Assembly (NCBI GenBank): GCA_903772945.1 | Contig: CAICTM010000278.1 | Coordinates: 1-64,000, forward strand | From: Seminavis robusta | Taxonomy: Eukaryota > Bacillariophyta > Bacillariophyceae > Naviculales > Naviculaceae | Direction: 5' to 3' | Length of the DNA: 64,000 nt | Part shown: positions 38,490-50,266 of the stretch, piece after piece | Layout of the letters: the number at the start of each line of letters is the position of its first letter | Numbering within the stretch: position 1 is the first letter of the stretch | The notes under the pieces: generated by a model | The model's database searches: none | What the model was told of the DNA's origin: nothing | Seen by the model: the letters and a program-made list of their open reading frames with translations, nothing else | Program-made: the position numbers and the translations under genes

Positions 38490-41400
38490 CCTCTTGCTCT
38501 TCAATCAACCAAGCAACAAAATGACAAACAGCTATTGAGCGCTATGGTCTATCGGTATGGTCTCTCTATATGTACCGGTACGATACAAGCCTCCAGCTAG
38601 CCAGGTCCTTCACACTGTCCAGCGGAAGCGACGCGATGGGCTGGCAGTTGCTGGGTCTTTTTTTCTGTTTTTCCTCCTTGACTTGACTTTTAATCCACTG
38701 ACGACTGACAACTCCTTCGAACTCACTCACTCGGAGAGGTGCGCCCACGCCAGCAGCTTTCCAACGACTCTTGCGGGAAAGCACCTCAATCTCAAACACG
38801 ACCTAAGATTGGAACCTTAACCTTACTAACAAGGAGAGTTGATTCGAATCGATTCTTCGACTAAGATTGAATCGAATCGAATCCATTCAACTCATTCGAT
38901 TGAAAGATTCGATCCGCATGGCTCAGATTGCAAAGGACCGGTACCGACCGCAAGGATGCACAAACATCTATCTTTGCCAAGATAGAATGTCTCTACTAGC
39001 TAGTCCAATTGCGCCCTTTTAGCTTTGCTTGGAAGCAAACCTGCTCGACTACCGTATCGGCAGCCAGCCAGCCAGCCAGCTAATCAGTGGAGGAAGCTGT
39101 GGAGCCTGGTGGATGGAGGACCAGCCAGCCTGAAGCAACGTGACAGTCCGCTCATCATTATTTTAAAAATAAATTTGCTTTCTTCCAATCTTATTGCAGC
39201 CAGAGAAGAGACAGTAGGAATAAGCCTCCCAGGGAGTATGCAGTAGTCAGATGACAATACGGTAGCCAGTAGCCAAACTGAAGGGTCGGCCTTACAGCCA
39301 GAGCGTCAAGCAAGATGCCGAGTCGAGTCAAGAGGAGGGAGGAGCATTACTAGGGAGGAGGCAGCCATCGTTGAAGCTGCAAGTTCCTGTCAAAGAGTGT
39401 GAAGCAAGAAGAAAAGAACAAGAATTCAGTGGTTGATAGCAGCTTTGCTTGATAGCCACCGTATGCAGAGCAGATAGCTAAGAATACCAGTGCATGTACC
39501 GGGCGGCAAGTCACTCGGGGGGAATGGCTGCAAGCCAAAGTTGGTTGCTGCCTTCACTTTACAGCAGCCATCCTCTACCGATACAGCTACCGATACTACT
39601 ACTACAGTATGCATGCATGAAACGCACGAAACCATCACTGTTCGGCTCGTCCTCTTGCATCCATTTACATCATGTAGCTTGTCTAAGCAACCATTGAGCA
39701 GCCAGCGATGTTGTACCCATGCACTGAGTGTACAAGCCAAACAACAAACAAACCCCTCCGTCTTCCACCTTCTACATGACAATGTAGACTACCCCTACTC
39801 CATCCCCACCCCTCCATGCAATCTTGTGGTACCGGTATCTGGCTAGCTACTCGTGCCAATACATACAATGTCATGTACTCCAGAGCTTACTCGAGTATGT
39901 ATTATGTGGGGAGCAAGCAACAACAAACAGGGCAGAGGCGAGGGCAGTGGTTCTTCAAGCTCTCTTTTTAATTCATTTGGAATAGCAAAAATGCTTATCG
40001 TGGGCGCACGTTGCACACACACCTTCTGTACAAGGAAGCCCTTGTCACTGCTCAGACCGATAAAATTAAATGAGCTATTAATATACAGTATATTAGTCTA
40101 TGTATCTTCTTGCTTGCTTCGCTCTCAAACACAGGAACTTCCAGCTTCTACGTTGAATGCATGCATGATGGCTCTTGATGCCATGCCTGTAAGACCCTTC
40201 ACTCACTTGGCTACTGGTAGCATGCCGCTGGGGGATGGTAGTCAAAGCTACATGTAGTACTAGAGTAGCTAGCAGCCAGCTAGCTAGAATTGATGCCATT
40301 TTCACAACCACAAAGTAGGCGATGTCAACCAACACCCGCGGCGATTTCATGCAATGTCCAACTGAAAAAACCCTGCTCCATCCACTGGCATCCACCCCTC
40401 TCCACAACCGGTAGGCTTCATGATGTATGACAATGTATGACTGGATGACTGGATACTCGGAACAGGTACAATATGTAGGGAGAAGGGAGCACGTTGTCAC
40501 AAACAGGTCAGGGTTTCTTCAAGACTCTTCTAATTCCTTCGGTTTATCAAAAATGCTTACCGTGGGCAACTGTTAGCCCTACGAGCTGCCCCACGTTGCA
40601 CACAAACACAGAAACTTCTACAGAAGCCGCATGGCCATACCTGTCCCTAACTAATACCACCATGAACCATGAACCGTCAACCGGTTATCGGTAGGTTATA
40701 ACCACCTACAGTGAGCTCCACAGTGCTTGGTCACAACTGGATCTTGAGTACTGGAGTACCGGAGTAGCTGTTATTGTTGAGAGTTTTACTATGGGATTTA
40801 TTCAAGACAGTCTGAGGAGTGTCTATAGAGCGAGATATGGAATAGAGCTCTTCAATAGGCTAAATCCTAATTGAATAATTGGAGCCCTTGCTTTGAGGCC
40901 CAATAATCTTAGAATGAAGCCTGAGGCCTGGGTCGCCACAGCTTACAAGCGTGTAGACCAGATAGATCTAGTCCCATCATGCCGCTTGGACTACTTGGCG
41001 CGGCAAAAGCAACCCCCCAACTCAAGTGAATTGAAAATGAGCCCTGGTAGGTCGGGTTGTTGTTCCTGGTGCTGTGGCAAGAGCAACGATGATGATGAAG
41101 ATGGCAATGCATGTCAAAGAGAGGGGCCAATAGCTTTTGTTTGGAACTTGGAACTGGGCAGTACGAGGAAGGCGTTGGTTATGGTATCGAGCATGTGCCA
41201 GGTTTGCTAGCCATTGCATTATTACATTTTCTGCTAATGCTTTTGGGGAAGGCCATTCATCTGTTTTGCTTCCTTGTTCGCCTAGCCAGACTGGACAAGA
41301 TAGACTGGACTAGTAGATAGTTTTAGAAGCGTCAGGTCTCACTTCTAAAACTCCCCATGAACCAATTGAAGATCATTCGCTGGAATGATGTATGGTGTCC

Positions 41401-41687
41401 AAAAGAGGGAAGCCCCTCTTGATGGATTGGAAAGATCCTGATGGTTTGAAGCGCTACAGCTAGTTCAATGAAAGATGATGTTCCAAGCTGGCTACGGTGC
41501 TAAGGTTGGTTTGAAGCGCTACAGCTAGTACATGTAGTTGGTGTAAACAATAAGAACATAAAGGATTACGTTGGTTTTCAATGTAGTGTGCGTGTGTGGA
41601 GGACATGTACGGTGTTAGGAAAGAGGCGGGAGGCAAGGATGCGCTGAAGAGATTGATCCCCAGAGGCCGCTTTAGACGTCTAGTAGT
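38490..41687. other. Gene-poor 3.2-kb region
   Basis: Frames up to 135 codons occur on both strands but conflict and match nothing. Structures seen: an ATTCGA-rich block at 38835-38910 built on GAATC steps, an (AGCC)n run at 39061-39082, a diverged duplication at ~39890-40025 and ~40465-40612, TACCGGTA near 38573 and 39831, TACATGTA near 40252 and 41531, and many CTAGCTAG motifs. Confidence 0.6.
39890..40612 (+). repeat. Diverged direct duplication (two ~140-bp copies)
   Basis: Copy 1 (about 39890-40025) and copy 2 (about 40465-40612) share, in order, TATGT(x)GGGGAG-like sequence, CAAACAGG(x)CAG, TTCTTCAAG(x)CTC, CAAAAATGCTTAyCGTGGGC and CACGTTGCACACA. Copy 2 has a ~20-bp insertion after CGTGGGC. 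A further CAAACACAG(G/A)AACTTC match follows in both. An old local duplication or two copies of a dispersed repeat. Confidence 0.65.
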
Positions 41688-42635
41688 CTAGGGCCACTGA
41701 CTGTAAGCAGCCCGTCGCAGGGCTTCCATGGCGTCGAGCCTCATACTTTGCTCTTCCAGCTGTCGTCGACTTGTTTCGAACCGGAGCTGCTGCAATTGGA
41801 CCTGAGAATCCAAGAGGGTGCGAGCGCCTTCGGCTGGGGGTGATCCGGAGCGTTCGTTGGAAAACAAGCCCGACTGTTGGGTCTTTTGGGCCTGTTGGAG
41901 CAGAATCATGGTGCGGAGCGACTCTTCCTGTTCTCGTTGACGACGCGCTTGACGAAGCGCGGCAATGGACTTGGAGAGAGTGTTGGGAGGGAGTCCCGCT
42001 GCAGCCGCGGTGCCAAACGACGAGGAGGCGGCCAAGAGACTGCCTTGGGAGATGCTGTCCATGGCCGAAGGACGAAGGTGCGCTTGCGACAAGCCCAAGA
42101 GCGCAGCGGCTTGGGTCTCACGAACGGCCGTGGTGGACGCGGCGGGGAGGAGACTTGCCAAGACGGGGGAATCTCTGGGACTGGTAGAGACAGCTGATGC
42201 GGCGGCGACCTTGGCTTGGAGAAGCGCCTTGGGAGGAGCCGTGGTCTTTTTGTTGTAAAAGTTGTCGAGCATCTCGGGGTGCTCTCGTTGAAAGGAATCG
42301 TGGCTCAAGACAACGGTGCCTTCAGGAAGCGTAAGACCATCGACTTTCTTGTATTTACGCGTCTGTCTTCGGTACCCTTCATTGTGAAGCCTGCGGATAA
42401 AGCTCGAGTATTTGGTCTTTTGAAAGTACTTGTCCAGGACTTGTCCGTCAATCTTTTTGGGGTCAATGGCAAACGCTTTGCCGTCAGGCAACCACCAGAG
42501 TGCTTCGGGAGCCACATCATCATTCAGCAACTTCATCAAGTACTGAGGAAACAAGTTCGCGCGGGCTTCGGCATCGCTGCTGCCGGTGGCGCTCGATTTC
42601 ATGGCGGTGGCGGCTGGAAGGTTCTCGGTTGTCAT
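41688..42635 (-). CDS. Heat shock factor-type transcription factor (HSF copy 1)
   Basis: 315 aa, single exon, from the ATG at 42635; the frame extends to a GTG that I reject. The HSF DNA-binding domain spans ~28-125: LFPQYLMKLLNDDVAPEALW, WLPDGKAFAIDPKKI, YFQKTKYSSFIRRLHNEGYR (recognition helix) and VVLSHDSFQREHPEMLDNF. The diatom form differs from yeast and animal HSF in WWLPDG and RRLH. Beyond it are Ala/Ser-rich stretches and a Gln/Arg-rich predicted coiled coil (SIAALRQARRQREQEESLRT, then RFETSRRQLEEQSMRLDAM) likely for oligomerisation. HSFs are the largest transcription-factor family in diatoms. Target genes unknown. Two related genes follow on the same strand. Confidence 0.9.
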   Translation of the reverse strand: MTTENLPAATAMKSSATGSSDAEARANLFPQYLMKLLNDDVAPEALWWLPDGKAFAIDPKKIDGQVLDKYFQKTKYSSFIRRLHNEGYRRQTRKYKKVDGLTLPEGTVVLSHDSFQREHPEMLDNFYNKKTTAPPKALLQAKVAAASAVSTSPRDSPVLASLLPAASTTAVRETQAAALLGLSQAHLRPSAMDSISQGSLLAASSSFGTAAAAGLPPNTLSKSIAALRQARRQREQEESLRTMILLQQAQKTQQSGLFSNERSGSPPAEGARTLLDSQVQLQQLRFETSRRQLEEQSMRLDAMEALRRAAYSQWP

Positions 42636-45600
42636 CTTGAAGACTGAAGAGAAGAGCACAGTGTGAGAGACCGAATCAATACAACAAGAAGAGAGCGCCT
42701 TGTCTGTCTTTCGTCTTTGTCTCTTCTTACCTTGGCTTTTAAAAAGAGACTTGGGAGTTTATTGAAAGCTTAGCTAGACTTGACTAACTAACTGTGTGCG
42801 TAGTATGTTGCGAATTGAATTGTGCAAATGCAGTTTGTGTCTCGGTATCAGAAAGTATGGGATTGGGAGGAGACTCTTTCAAGGGTGACGAGGGAGAGGA
42901 TTATGAGAAGAGTTGGGAAGAGACCAAGGAGATGTTCGGATTTCGGCTCAGCAACGTTGCCTGTGCTGTGCTGGTCTGGTCAACAATAATAAATTGATTT
43001 GATTTCGAATTTTGCTGATGGTTAGATGCGGTCTTCTTCACCGCTTTTGGAATTTGCTGAAGCTTGTGTGCTCCAGAGAAGGCAAACGAAAGTGAGTTAG
43101 TAATTTTCGGAAGATACAAAGAAGGGCCTAGACTGCAACTTCTGGAAGTTGAAAAAGTACTCTAGTATTATCAATTGACAATGGGAGCTTCTTTTACTGC
43201 GTTCTCCAAGACTATTGAGAAGGCCCTTTTACCTTCAGGGAACCAGTAATCAAGTTCCAGCATTGTATGTGGGTATCACGGTCGTGCCTAATTGAATGTC
43301 TTGCCGAGAAAAGAACCCATATCAATCACTTTTTGTAGCTGGATTATGGACTGTCAACACTTCACTCAATCTTGACCTAAGCTTATCTAATCTTGCAAAT
43401 TGCCACCACTATTGCTGCTAAATTTTCACCCTGGGGACTGGAGTTCTTTTCTTGTCCTGATTCTTAATAATTATTTAATTATCATTCCGAGTGAAGAAAC
43501 GCAAGATGCATGATGATAACGCTATTAAGCTGGCTATTAGGGTATCACACCGGTAAGCTCAACGGTAAAGATTATGCGTGGAGGTTTGGCTGTCAAACCA
43601 AAGAAGTAAGTTTCTTACCCTTGCAACAGTACCGGTACTGGTACCAGGTACCAGCTGTACTACAAGGAGAGTAGGGTTTAATAGCTGCTCTAGAGCACTC
43701 AGTATCTTCGAGTTAGCCAGATACTCTAGCTACATTGCATGTACATCCAGCTAGCAGCCCTTCGTTCAAACCAGCCAAACGAAGCAGTACCAGTACGAAC
43801 AACTGCGGGTCCGGGCCTGGAGGCCCGGTACCGCCGACCACTTCCCACAACACAAGGTACCAGAACCGTACAACCGGTAATACAGTATTACGGTAATAGT
43901 ACTGTGTGCAATGACACAGGACAGAGCAAGAGGTCAAAGAAGCAACTTGGCTGCTGTTGAGAATGATCAAATAGCTACTGGCCGTGCATTGGCCTTGTCC
44001 ATCCTGCTACAAGCTCTGCTACACCAGTATTGTCTTGCTGGATGTAGATGATTGTGGCTCACACACCTGTTGCCTCCAGAGCGTCGCTTCTTTTGACAAC
44101 AAAACACACAAGCATTATCATGATTCCCATTTCAGGGGCTATACTACTATCTAGCAACGGTACTCTTCCAGAGTACTATAAAAGGTCAAAATCAATAATA
44201 ATGTTGATAGTTTTGATAGGCTAGCTAGTAGCTAGATTCTTCCTTTCTGGCCACCAGCTGGTCAACATACCGTACTTTCAAGATACGATACTACTAGTAG
44301 TAGCATTATTTCCTTGGCTATTTCCTTTGGTTTTCTACTTTCTTCGTTCCACCATGGAGAGGTGCGCACCGGTTCCGGTACCGTAGCACTGGTATGGTAT
44401 GGAACTGGTTATATACTTTTTACGGTACCGGTACGGCCTGGACTGTTACCGTACTGTACTCTGTAAGGCAACCAGGCGTAATAGGAAATTACTATTAAAA
44501 AGCGTAAAGCATGGTTCAAGGTTCAAGGTTGGGGCATTGTCTACAGGAGTCATACCGTCATACCGGTATGTATAACAATCGTGTAAACCATCATGGTTTA
44601 TAAGCAGTAATCGAGAGCAGAACTCACTTATACCAGACAACCAGCCGTACCGCTGAAACATTTCTGAAGTGGCCAACTACGCTAAAAAGAGGGAGAATTC
44701 TTTGCAACTTTGCTTGGTCATCAACAATTCAGAAACGGTCATTTGGTGGGGAAGTAGATTAATTCAGTCGTAAAAGAACCAGGCCTTTACTTTTATCATC
44801 AAGCTCACACTGAAATAGGAATTACTTTAAATTCAACTGTTATGACATAGGTGAGTAGCATAGACTTAACAGCAGACCCATTTACGGATACCGGATAGGC
44901 TTTAGAGTAGGTGTCTCTTCCCCAGAAACTCTAAGAAATTTATGGCACCAGTGGCACCATGCCGTGTTTTCCTCGAAGTCATTTAGGATTCGTTTCTGGT
45001 TCTCTCGCTTGTCTTGCCATGACCACACAAAACAGTCCGAAACCCAAAGTCACCGCGGTGCGGTGAGGTTCCAGCATACCTCGCCATTCAAACACAGAAA
45101 TAAAGGTCGGCATAATTCGATTTAGAAGGTATTGAAGCCCCTGTCCCTGTAACCTTCTCTGGGAGGCTCTTTCAAGTCCATTGACACGTCGCCTCTTGGA
45201 CCTTTATCTCATTAAATTTTTTCCACACTAAGTCTTGTCCTCTTGGGTAAAGTGTACTTCTAAGGACAAATTTCGCGGAATCCAACATAAATCCTGACTT
45301 CTAGTAGTAGAGATCCACTACTAGCCTGTGGGAGTACATGTACTAAGCTATGTACTAGTAGTTCTGGGCTACTAGCTAGCATAGTCTCTTCAAAAGTTTC
45401 ACCTTGCTTGAAGCAGCAATGTTTCAGTGTTTCGGTACAACACGAACCCCACAACACTGAGCTTTTGATCACACCTAATCCCACAATCCCACCATTCCGC
45501 TTGAGCTTCGCTCCTTTGTCAGTTGCAGTGGGTGTTCCGTAATAATATTATGCTCTATCTCACCTCATGTCCAGCTACCCCACCCTTCCGGCAGCAAAAA

Positions 45601-46765
45601 GTCCCTGGTCACCACCTTTCGTTCGATGATAGACTGCAAGATTGCAGCTGAATCCGAGCTGCATGCAATCATGCAATCCTACTTTTCAGCGATTATAATG
45701 TCCTGGTTGTTGCTCCAAGTCTCCTCTTGTTCCGTCGACCATGCGAGAAGTTGCAGTTCGGTTCCACAGAGTTTGGACTTTTGCACTAAGCCGTTTCCTA
45801 GCTACTACTGCTGGGTAGCCAGAGAGCCAGAGAGGTGGAGGTTGCACTACATGTACCGGTATGTAGTAGGCAATGGCTGGCCGGTAGCTGGTAGCCGGTT
45901 GCTGTCTGGCAAGCTGACCTCACCTGCTGGCCTCTCTGGGTACCATACATGTACCATGTACCAGTGCTGGGTAGGATTTGGTTCATCCATGTTCCATGGC
46001 TGCTCATGGTGAACTTGAAGAGCAGCACACAGCACTGGCTTTAAGAGCTTGTCATGCATAGCGAAACTAGGCGTCCCCGCACTATTGCATTAAATTTTCT
46101 AGTCCTGAAACTGGTTCTGTGTCTTGAGTGCCCAATTGCAAGAAATTCAAGGCTTGCCATGGCCATATTATGGCCATGGTACCAGGAGCTGTATTAATAC
46201 CAGGTACCCTACTCGTGCTTGGATTGCTTCGACTCCATTCCTTGGGATACCATGGACATCGTCGCGATCCTTGCAAAATCTGCCCTTGTGAACTGCCAGT
46301 GGCAAGGAAGACTCTCTGCTGAGCTCTCTCCCTCTCTCAGGCAGATGCAAAGAGCAAATAGTACATGTACTTTGAGCCAGCTAGAGTACAGCAGGATGGC
46401 TGCTGAGCCTGCAAAAGATTCCCTACCAGAATATATGTACATCATGCTATGCTGTTTCGTAATCTCCCTCTATGTTGACTCAATCAGCCATGGATGCCAG
46501 CTCTTCTTACCAAGCTGGATAGCTACATGTAGTTGGAAGAACAATGCATGTCCATTGGGGCTACCGGTACTCGAGTCGTCGACAACGATAAAACGTTTAG
46601 GAATCTATCGGAAAGCTTCGTGTTGACACCCCGATCTTTGACTTGATAAGCTATAGCTAGCTAGACCTAGACCGCAACCCTCATTCGTGGCGCCTCTTGT
46701 GGTTTGTTTCCTTAGCAGCACAAAGCGCTGCGCCAGGTCCTGTCGTTTCCATATCTACTAGCTAG
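42636..46765. other. Gene-poor 4.1-kb region
   Basis: No supported gene. Short frames are scattered and inconsistent. It has a high density of palindromes: TACCGGTA near 43629, 44420, 44562, 45855 and 46563; CTAGCTAG near 44220, 45372 and 46645; TACATGTA near 45337, 45944, 46363 and 46525; and a 23-bp palindrome at 46157-46179. AT-rich patches near 43465-43490 and 44185. Confidence 0.6.
46157..46179. repeat. 23-bp near-perfect palindrome
   Basis: Arms CCATGGCCATA and TATGGCCATGG are exact reverse complements (11 bp each) around a single T at 46168. It lies in non-coding DNA. Confidence 0.85.
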
Positions 46766-47983
46766 CTATGGTTCTTCCTTTGGACAATCCCCTTCTTCTT
46801 GGAATGTTCGTCCGGGCGGAGATGCGGGTGCCGCAGCTTCTCGGCCAGGAGCGTCATTCCCAGGAGTGCGTGGTGTCCTTGCCAGCCCCAAGTTTTCCAT
46901 GAGCTGATTCTGTCTGGCATCCATCAAGAGCTCGGCAGCACTTCTTGTGCGCTGCTGCGGCGGCAAGTCGACTTGTGGTGGCGCAGTGGGAGGTATCAGC
47001 AGTGCTTGCAAGGGATTGGTAATCGTAGCGTTGGTGGTGGTGGTGCTGTCGCCAGTGCCCAGGAACGATTCCATCAAAATCTGCTGTCGGAGCCGGGAGC
47101 TCTCTTCGTCTAGTTCTTGCTGCCGTTGCATCAGGGATAGTGCCCTCTCCTGTAGCGACGATGAGATTGCAGGAGCAGTAGTTTGGGGTTGGTTGTTTGC
47201 AATTTGTTCTTGGAGGGCTAGCAAAGCAGCAGATTCTTGGGCTCGTCTGGTTGCTTGCTGTGCCGGGTTGATTGACATGAGTGCAGCAGCTGGGAGCTGA
47301 GCGGTTGGTTGTGGAACGAGCACTCTTGGCACGGAAGCAGACTGTGGAATGGAGGCAGTGGCAGACACGTTGCTGCTTTCGACAACAGGATGCTTCTGCT
47401 GCTTGCCCAGTTGCTCTTTTTCCTTTTTCTCCTTTTCCATTCCTTCTTTCGCCTTCCCTATTGCTTCTTTCACTTTGGAATGTTTCTCTCTGATTGGTTT
47501 GATAGTGAAGTTATCGAGGAGTTCAGGTGAATCTCGCAAGAATTGCTCATTGCTCATGGTAATAACTGCCTCTGGAAGACCCAGGCTAAGATCCTTCTTG
47601 TACTTTCTAGTAGTTCTCCGAAAGCCACTGTAATGTATCATCGTCAATAACATTCATTGCATCAGCAACCAAGGGTAGCAGAGGTATACTTTCTACTGTA
47701 CAGTAGAGGGACAACGAAGTAAAACTCACCAATTATGAAGTCTCCTGACAAAGCTCGTAAGTTTGGTACCTCGAAAGTGTTTGTCTAGTACCCCTGGTCC
47801 AATTTTATGTGGATCCATGGCAAAGGCTTCGCCGTCGGGCAACCACCAGAGTGCATCAGGAGCCACCTGATCATTCAGCAACTTCATCAGCAACTTGGGG
47901 AACACCGATGGCGAAACCTCTCCTGGAATCTCCAATGGAGGAGGAGCTGTAGCCTCTGCTTTGCCTTCGCCAGCCTCCGCCAT
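46766..47983 (-). CDS. Heat shock factor-type transcription factor (HSF copy 2, two exons)
   Basis: 371 aa from exons 47983-47730 and 47627-46766; the 102-nt intron (GTGAGT...TTACAG) splits the Cys codon in RRLHN-C-GFRRTTRK and restores the domain. Start is ATG 47983, one codon inside a frame beginning at GTG. The DNA-binding domain covers ~28-125: VFPKLLMKLLNDQVAPDALW, WLPDGEAFAMDPHKI, FRGTKLTSFVRRLHNCGFRR, VITMSNEQFLRDSPELLDNF. It is closer to copy 1 than to copy 3. Then a Lys/Glu-rich helix (KVKEAIGKAKEGMEKEKKEK), a Ser/Pro/Ala stretch and a Gln/Arg/Glu coiled coil (QERALSLMQRQQELDEESSR). The C-terminus is Pro/Gly-rich. Copy 1 lacks this intron although it falls inside the domain. Confidence 0.88.
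47628..47729 (-). other. Intron inside the HSF copy 2 DNA-binding domain
   Basis: 102 nt, donor ATTG|GTGAGT, acceptor TTACAG|TGGC. It lies just after the recognition helix. The copy 1 frame is continuous at the same place. Confidence 0.85.
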
Positions 47984-48747
47984 CACTTGGCAAGTGCTCT
48001 TCTTTCCTATTGGCGCCTATTAAAAGAGTGCTTGTGACGAAAGCTAGCTAATGGTAGCTCGTAACTATCGAATGCGATGGGAGCTACGACTGCAATACTG
48101 TAACACCCAGGACCTCCCCACTTCGCAGTGCTTGCTGTTTTGTTGTTTGTCACAAGATACCAAAGGCCTGTCGGTCAATTGCTTGTTCCAAGAGCAGCCA
48201 TTAATCCGCACTAGAATAAAAATATACTGATTATATGATATAAGAAGAAAAAAACATAAGACTGATTGGACGTCTTACAGTTCCTTACGGCAAGTCATCC
48301 ATAATCACTGCAGATTTGGCCATTCAAAACTCCTATTTAACAGTCGAATCGTCAGCACGACATAAAGTATCGATGCAGTGCTGACGCTCGGACTGTACAA
48401 ACCCTAATCAGCCCTGTGCCCGTCAACCTATCTTTGATTCAATTAACAATTGGCACGTGCAAGGCTCGATAGTCACGATTTTCAATCTCGATGGCGAGAG
48501 CTAAAGTAAGACTCGACTCGACTTCGAGCCGTCCAGCCACGTGCGATGCCGTTGCCCCACAACCAAATCAATTGGACGATATATCAGGACAATGCAGGTC
48601 GATCCATTGAGCCCCAACATGGTTGCATGCACGAGGACGAACCAACCCCATGAAGGAAGGAGCAACGGTTTCAAAACTCGCATGAAATTTTGAGAATCAA
48701 GCACGAACGACCAATGACAACAGTGGTGAAAAAAGAAAGAAGGAACG
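47984..48747. other. Intergenic, no supported gene
   Basis: AT-rich around 48205-48260. A (GACTC)-type run near 48512. A minus-strand frame of 67 codons at 48501-48704 has no features and lies just beyond the stop of the three-exon candidate upstream. Confidence 0.5.
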
Positions 48748-49260
48748 TTAGTATGACTTGTTGCAATACATGCAATACAGAAGAAGAAGTGAAAGACTGT
48801 TTGGGTACCATCTTCCGGTGAAGAGTGAACGGAACGGACTCATGAAATGGCCGCCCATTCGCTCTTCTAACAAAGGCTCGAAGCAGCTGCAAGCAGCACC
48901 GGAAAATGGCACCAATTGTCAGACGTTGTGAGAAGAATGGGAACTGACCTTTTGTTCTCGAGCGACCAACAACAGCACCAATGTCAACGGCCAGCAGCCA
49001 TTGAGCGGACCTACGAGCAAGAGACAAGTGTTTGAGGCGCCACAGTTTGCTTGCTAATCAGAAGAACCAACGACGATCGACCCGCCAAACAGAAGAACTG
49101 ACCGTTACCTTGCACGAGGACGTCCATCCCCACTGGAACCACCGCAAGAGGACACCTTTCCCAGTGAATTGACGTGGGGCGTACCGGCAAGCCAACTCCG
49201 CAGGGCCCCCGAAGGAGTGGCTGCCGAAGCAGCACCGGAAAAGGTGTCATCGTCATGCAT
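48748..49260 (-). CDS. Possible three-exon small gene
   Basis: Proposed exons are 49260-49109, 49010-48949 and 48866-48748, giving 110 aa. The introns are 98 nt (AAG|GTAACG...CTCGTAG) and 82 nt (AAAG|GTCAGT...TGTTAG). The first ATG follows a pyrimidine-rich leader (TCTTCTTCTTCCTCTCG). The product starts MHDDDTFSGAASAATPSGAL, passes through WLLAVDIGAVVGRSRTK, and ends with FRSLFTGRWYPNSL and a hydrophobic YCMYC stretch. The total length is a multiple of three and intron sizes fit the window. No family recognised, the second donor is weak, and chance is not excluded. Confidence 0.3.
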
Positions 49261-49547
49261 GTTTTCGAGAGGAAGAAGAAGACAAAAGAATGTGTTGTTG
49301 TGCTGAAATCAAAGAAAGAGCTTGGTTAGGCAACAGCGTTTCGTTTCAGCGACAATTTTTGGCAAGACCAACTCAAACTCAACATCAAAACCAACTTCAA
49401 TATTGAAACTGTCAAAATCAAAATGAGAAACGATGACACGCACACAGCGGCGCGTACCAGTATAGTACAGGTACCGTACCGGTACCGTAGTAACGAGAAC
49501 TGAAGCTGAATCTCAACCTGGGTGCAAAAGTCGAGATGCACTTATTA

Positions 49548-50262
49548 AAAACAAACCGGCTTACTTAGGGGCTTAGTTCCTCCCTCCTTGGAGGAATTCC
49601 TTTATTCCCGGAATTCCCCCATAATTCCTTGAGATTTAAAAGAGCCCATTCCTTAGTCGAGGAGCCAGGGAATTTACGTAGAGGGAATCAATGATTCCCG
49701 CAGGAATTCCTTGGAACAAAGGAATTCCCAGGAATTACCAGTGGTGGCTCCTGTAGCTGCTCTTGACAATGATGAGGATGATGATGATGAGGATGATGAA
49801 GAGGAGCTTCTAGCTCCTGTAGCCAAGAAGTCCAGGAACGCTTAGAAGGCATCATTGCCTCCATCAACTCTGAAATGGGTGGTGCCTATGCCTCTTGTTG
49901 AGGCTGTTCTATGGGCACTTGTGGCCAAAATAGCATCTAGTTTAACCAAAGTAAAAGGAATCAGTGCAGGAATTCCTTTGGTGGAGGAACTCCCTCAACA
50001 CTCCTTCTAGCTCTAATTGTAACATTCCTTGGGGGAATTCCTGCTCCTTGGAGGAGTCAAGGAATTCCTGCATTCCTGGAATATCCAGAGAGCTCAAAGG
50101 AATCCAAGGAATAAGGAGGGAGGAACTAAGCTTAGGGGTTGAGGCAGGGACCCAAGGTCGGAGGTCTGACCGAGGGCTTAAGAGAGGGCGCAAGCCCGAC
50201 AGCCCGATGGTCAGGCCGGAGACCGATGGGGCACAGCCGGCCCTAAGTAGCAGGTTTGTTTT
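49548..50262. mobile_element. Inverted-repeat element interrupted by a hAT-like MITE
   Basis: The left arm at 49548-49571 (AAAACAAACC, then CTTACTTAGGGG) is matched in inverted orientation at 50241-50262 (CCCTAAGTAGCAGGTTTG and TTTT). Without the nested MITE and one target copy this outer element would be ~150 bp. Its interior is GC-rich with repeated GGTC/GACC blocks (AGGTCGGAGGTCTGACCGAG). I found no clear target duplication for it. It looks like a small non-autonomous DNA element. Confidence 0.55.
49572..50130. mobile_element. hAT-like MITE, 559 bp, with 8-bp target duplication
   Basis: Perfect 18-bp terminal inverted repeats CTTAGTTCCTCCCTCCTT at both ends, flanked on each side by the direct repeat CTTAGGGG (49564-49571 and 50131-50138). 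An 8-bp target duplication fits hAT-type transposition; P and Merlin elements can also give 8 bp. The interior has many GGAATTCC-type motifs near both ends and a GAGGATGATGATGATGAGG stretch encoding an acidic run followed by a stop. No transposase is present, so it depended on an enzyme elsewhere. The intact repeats suggest a fairly recent insertion. Confidence 0.85.
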
Positions 50263-50266
50263 GAAG

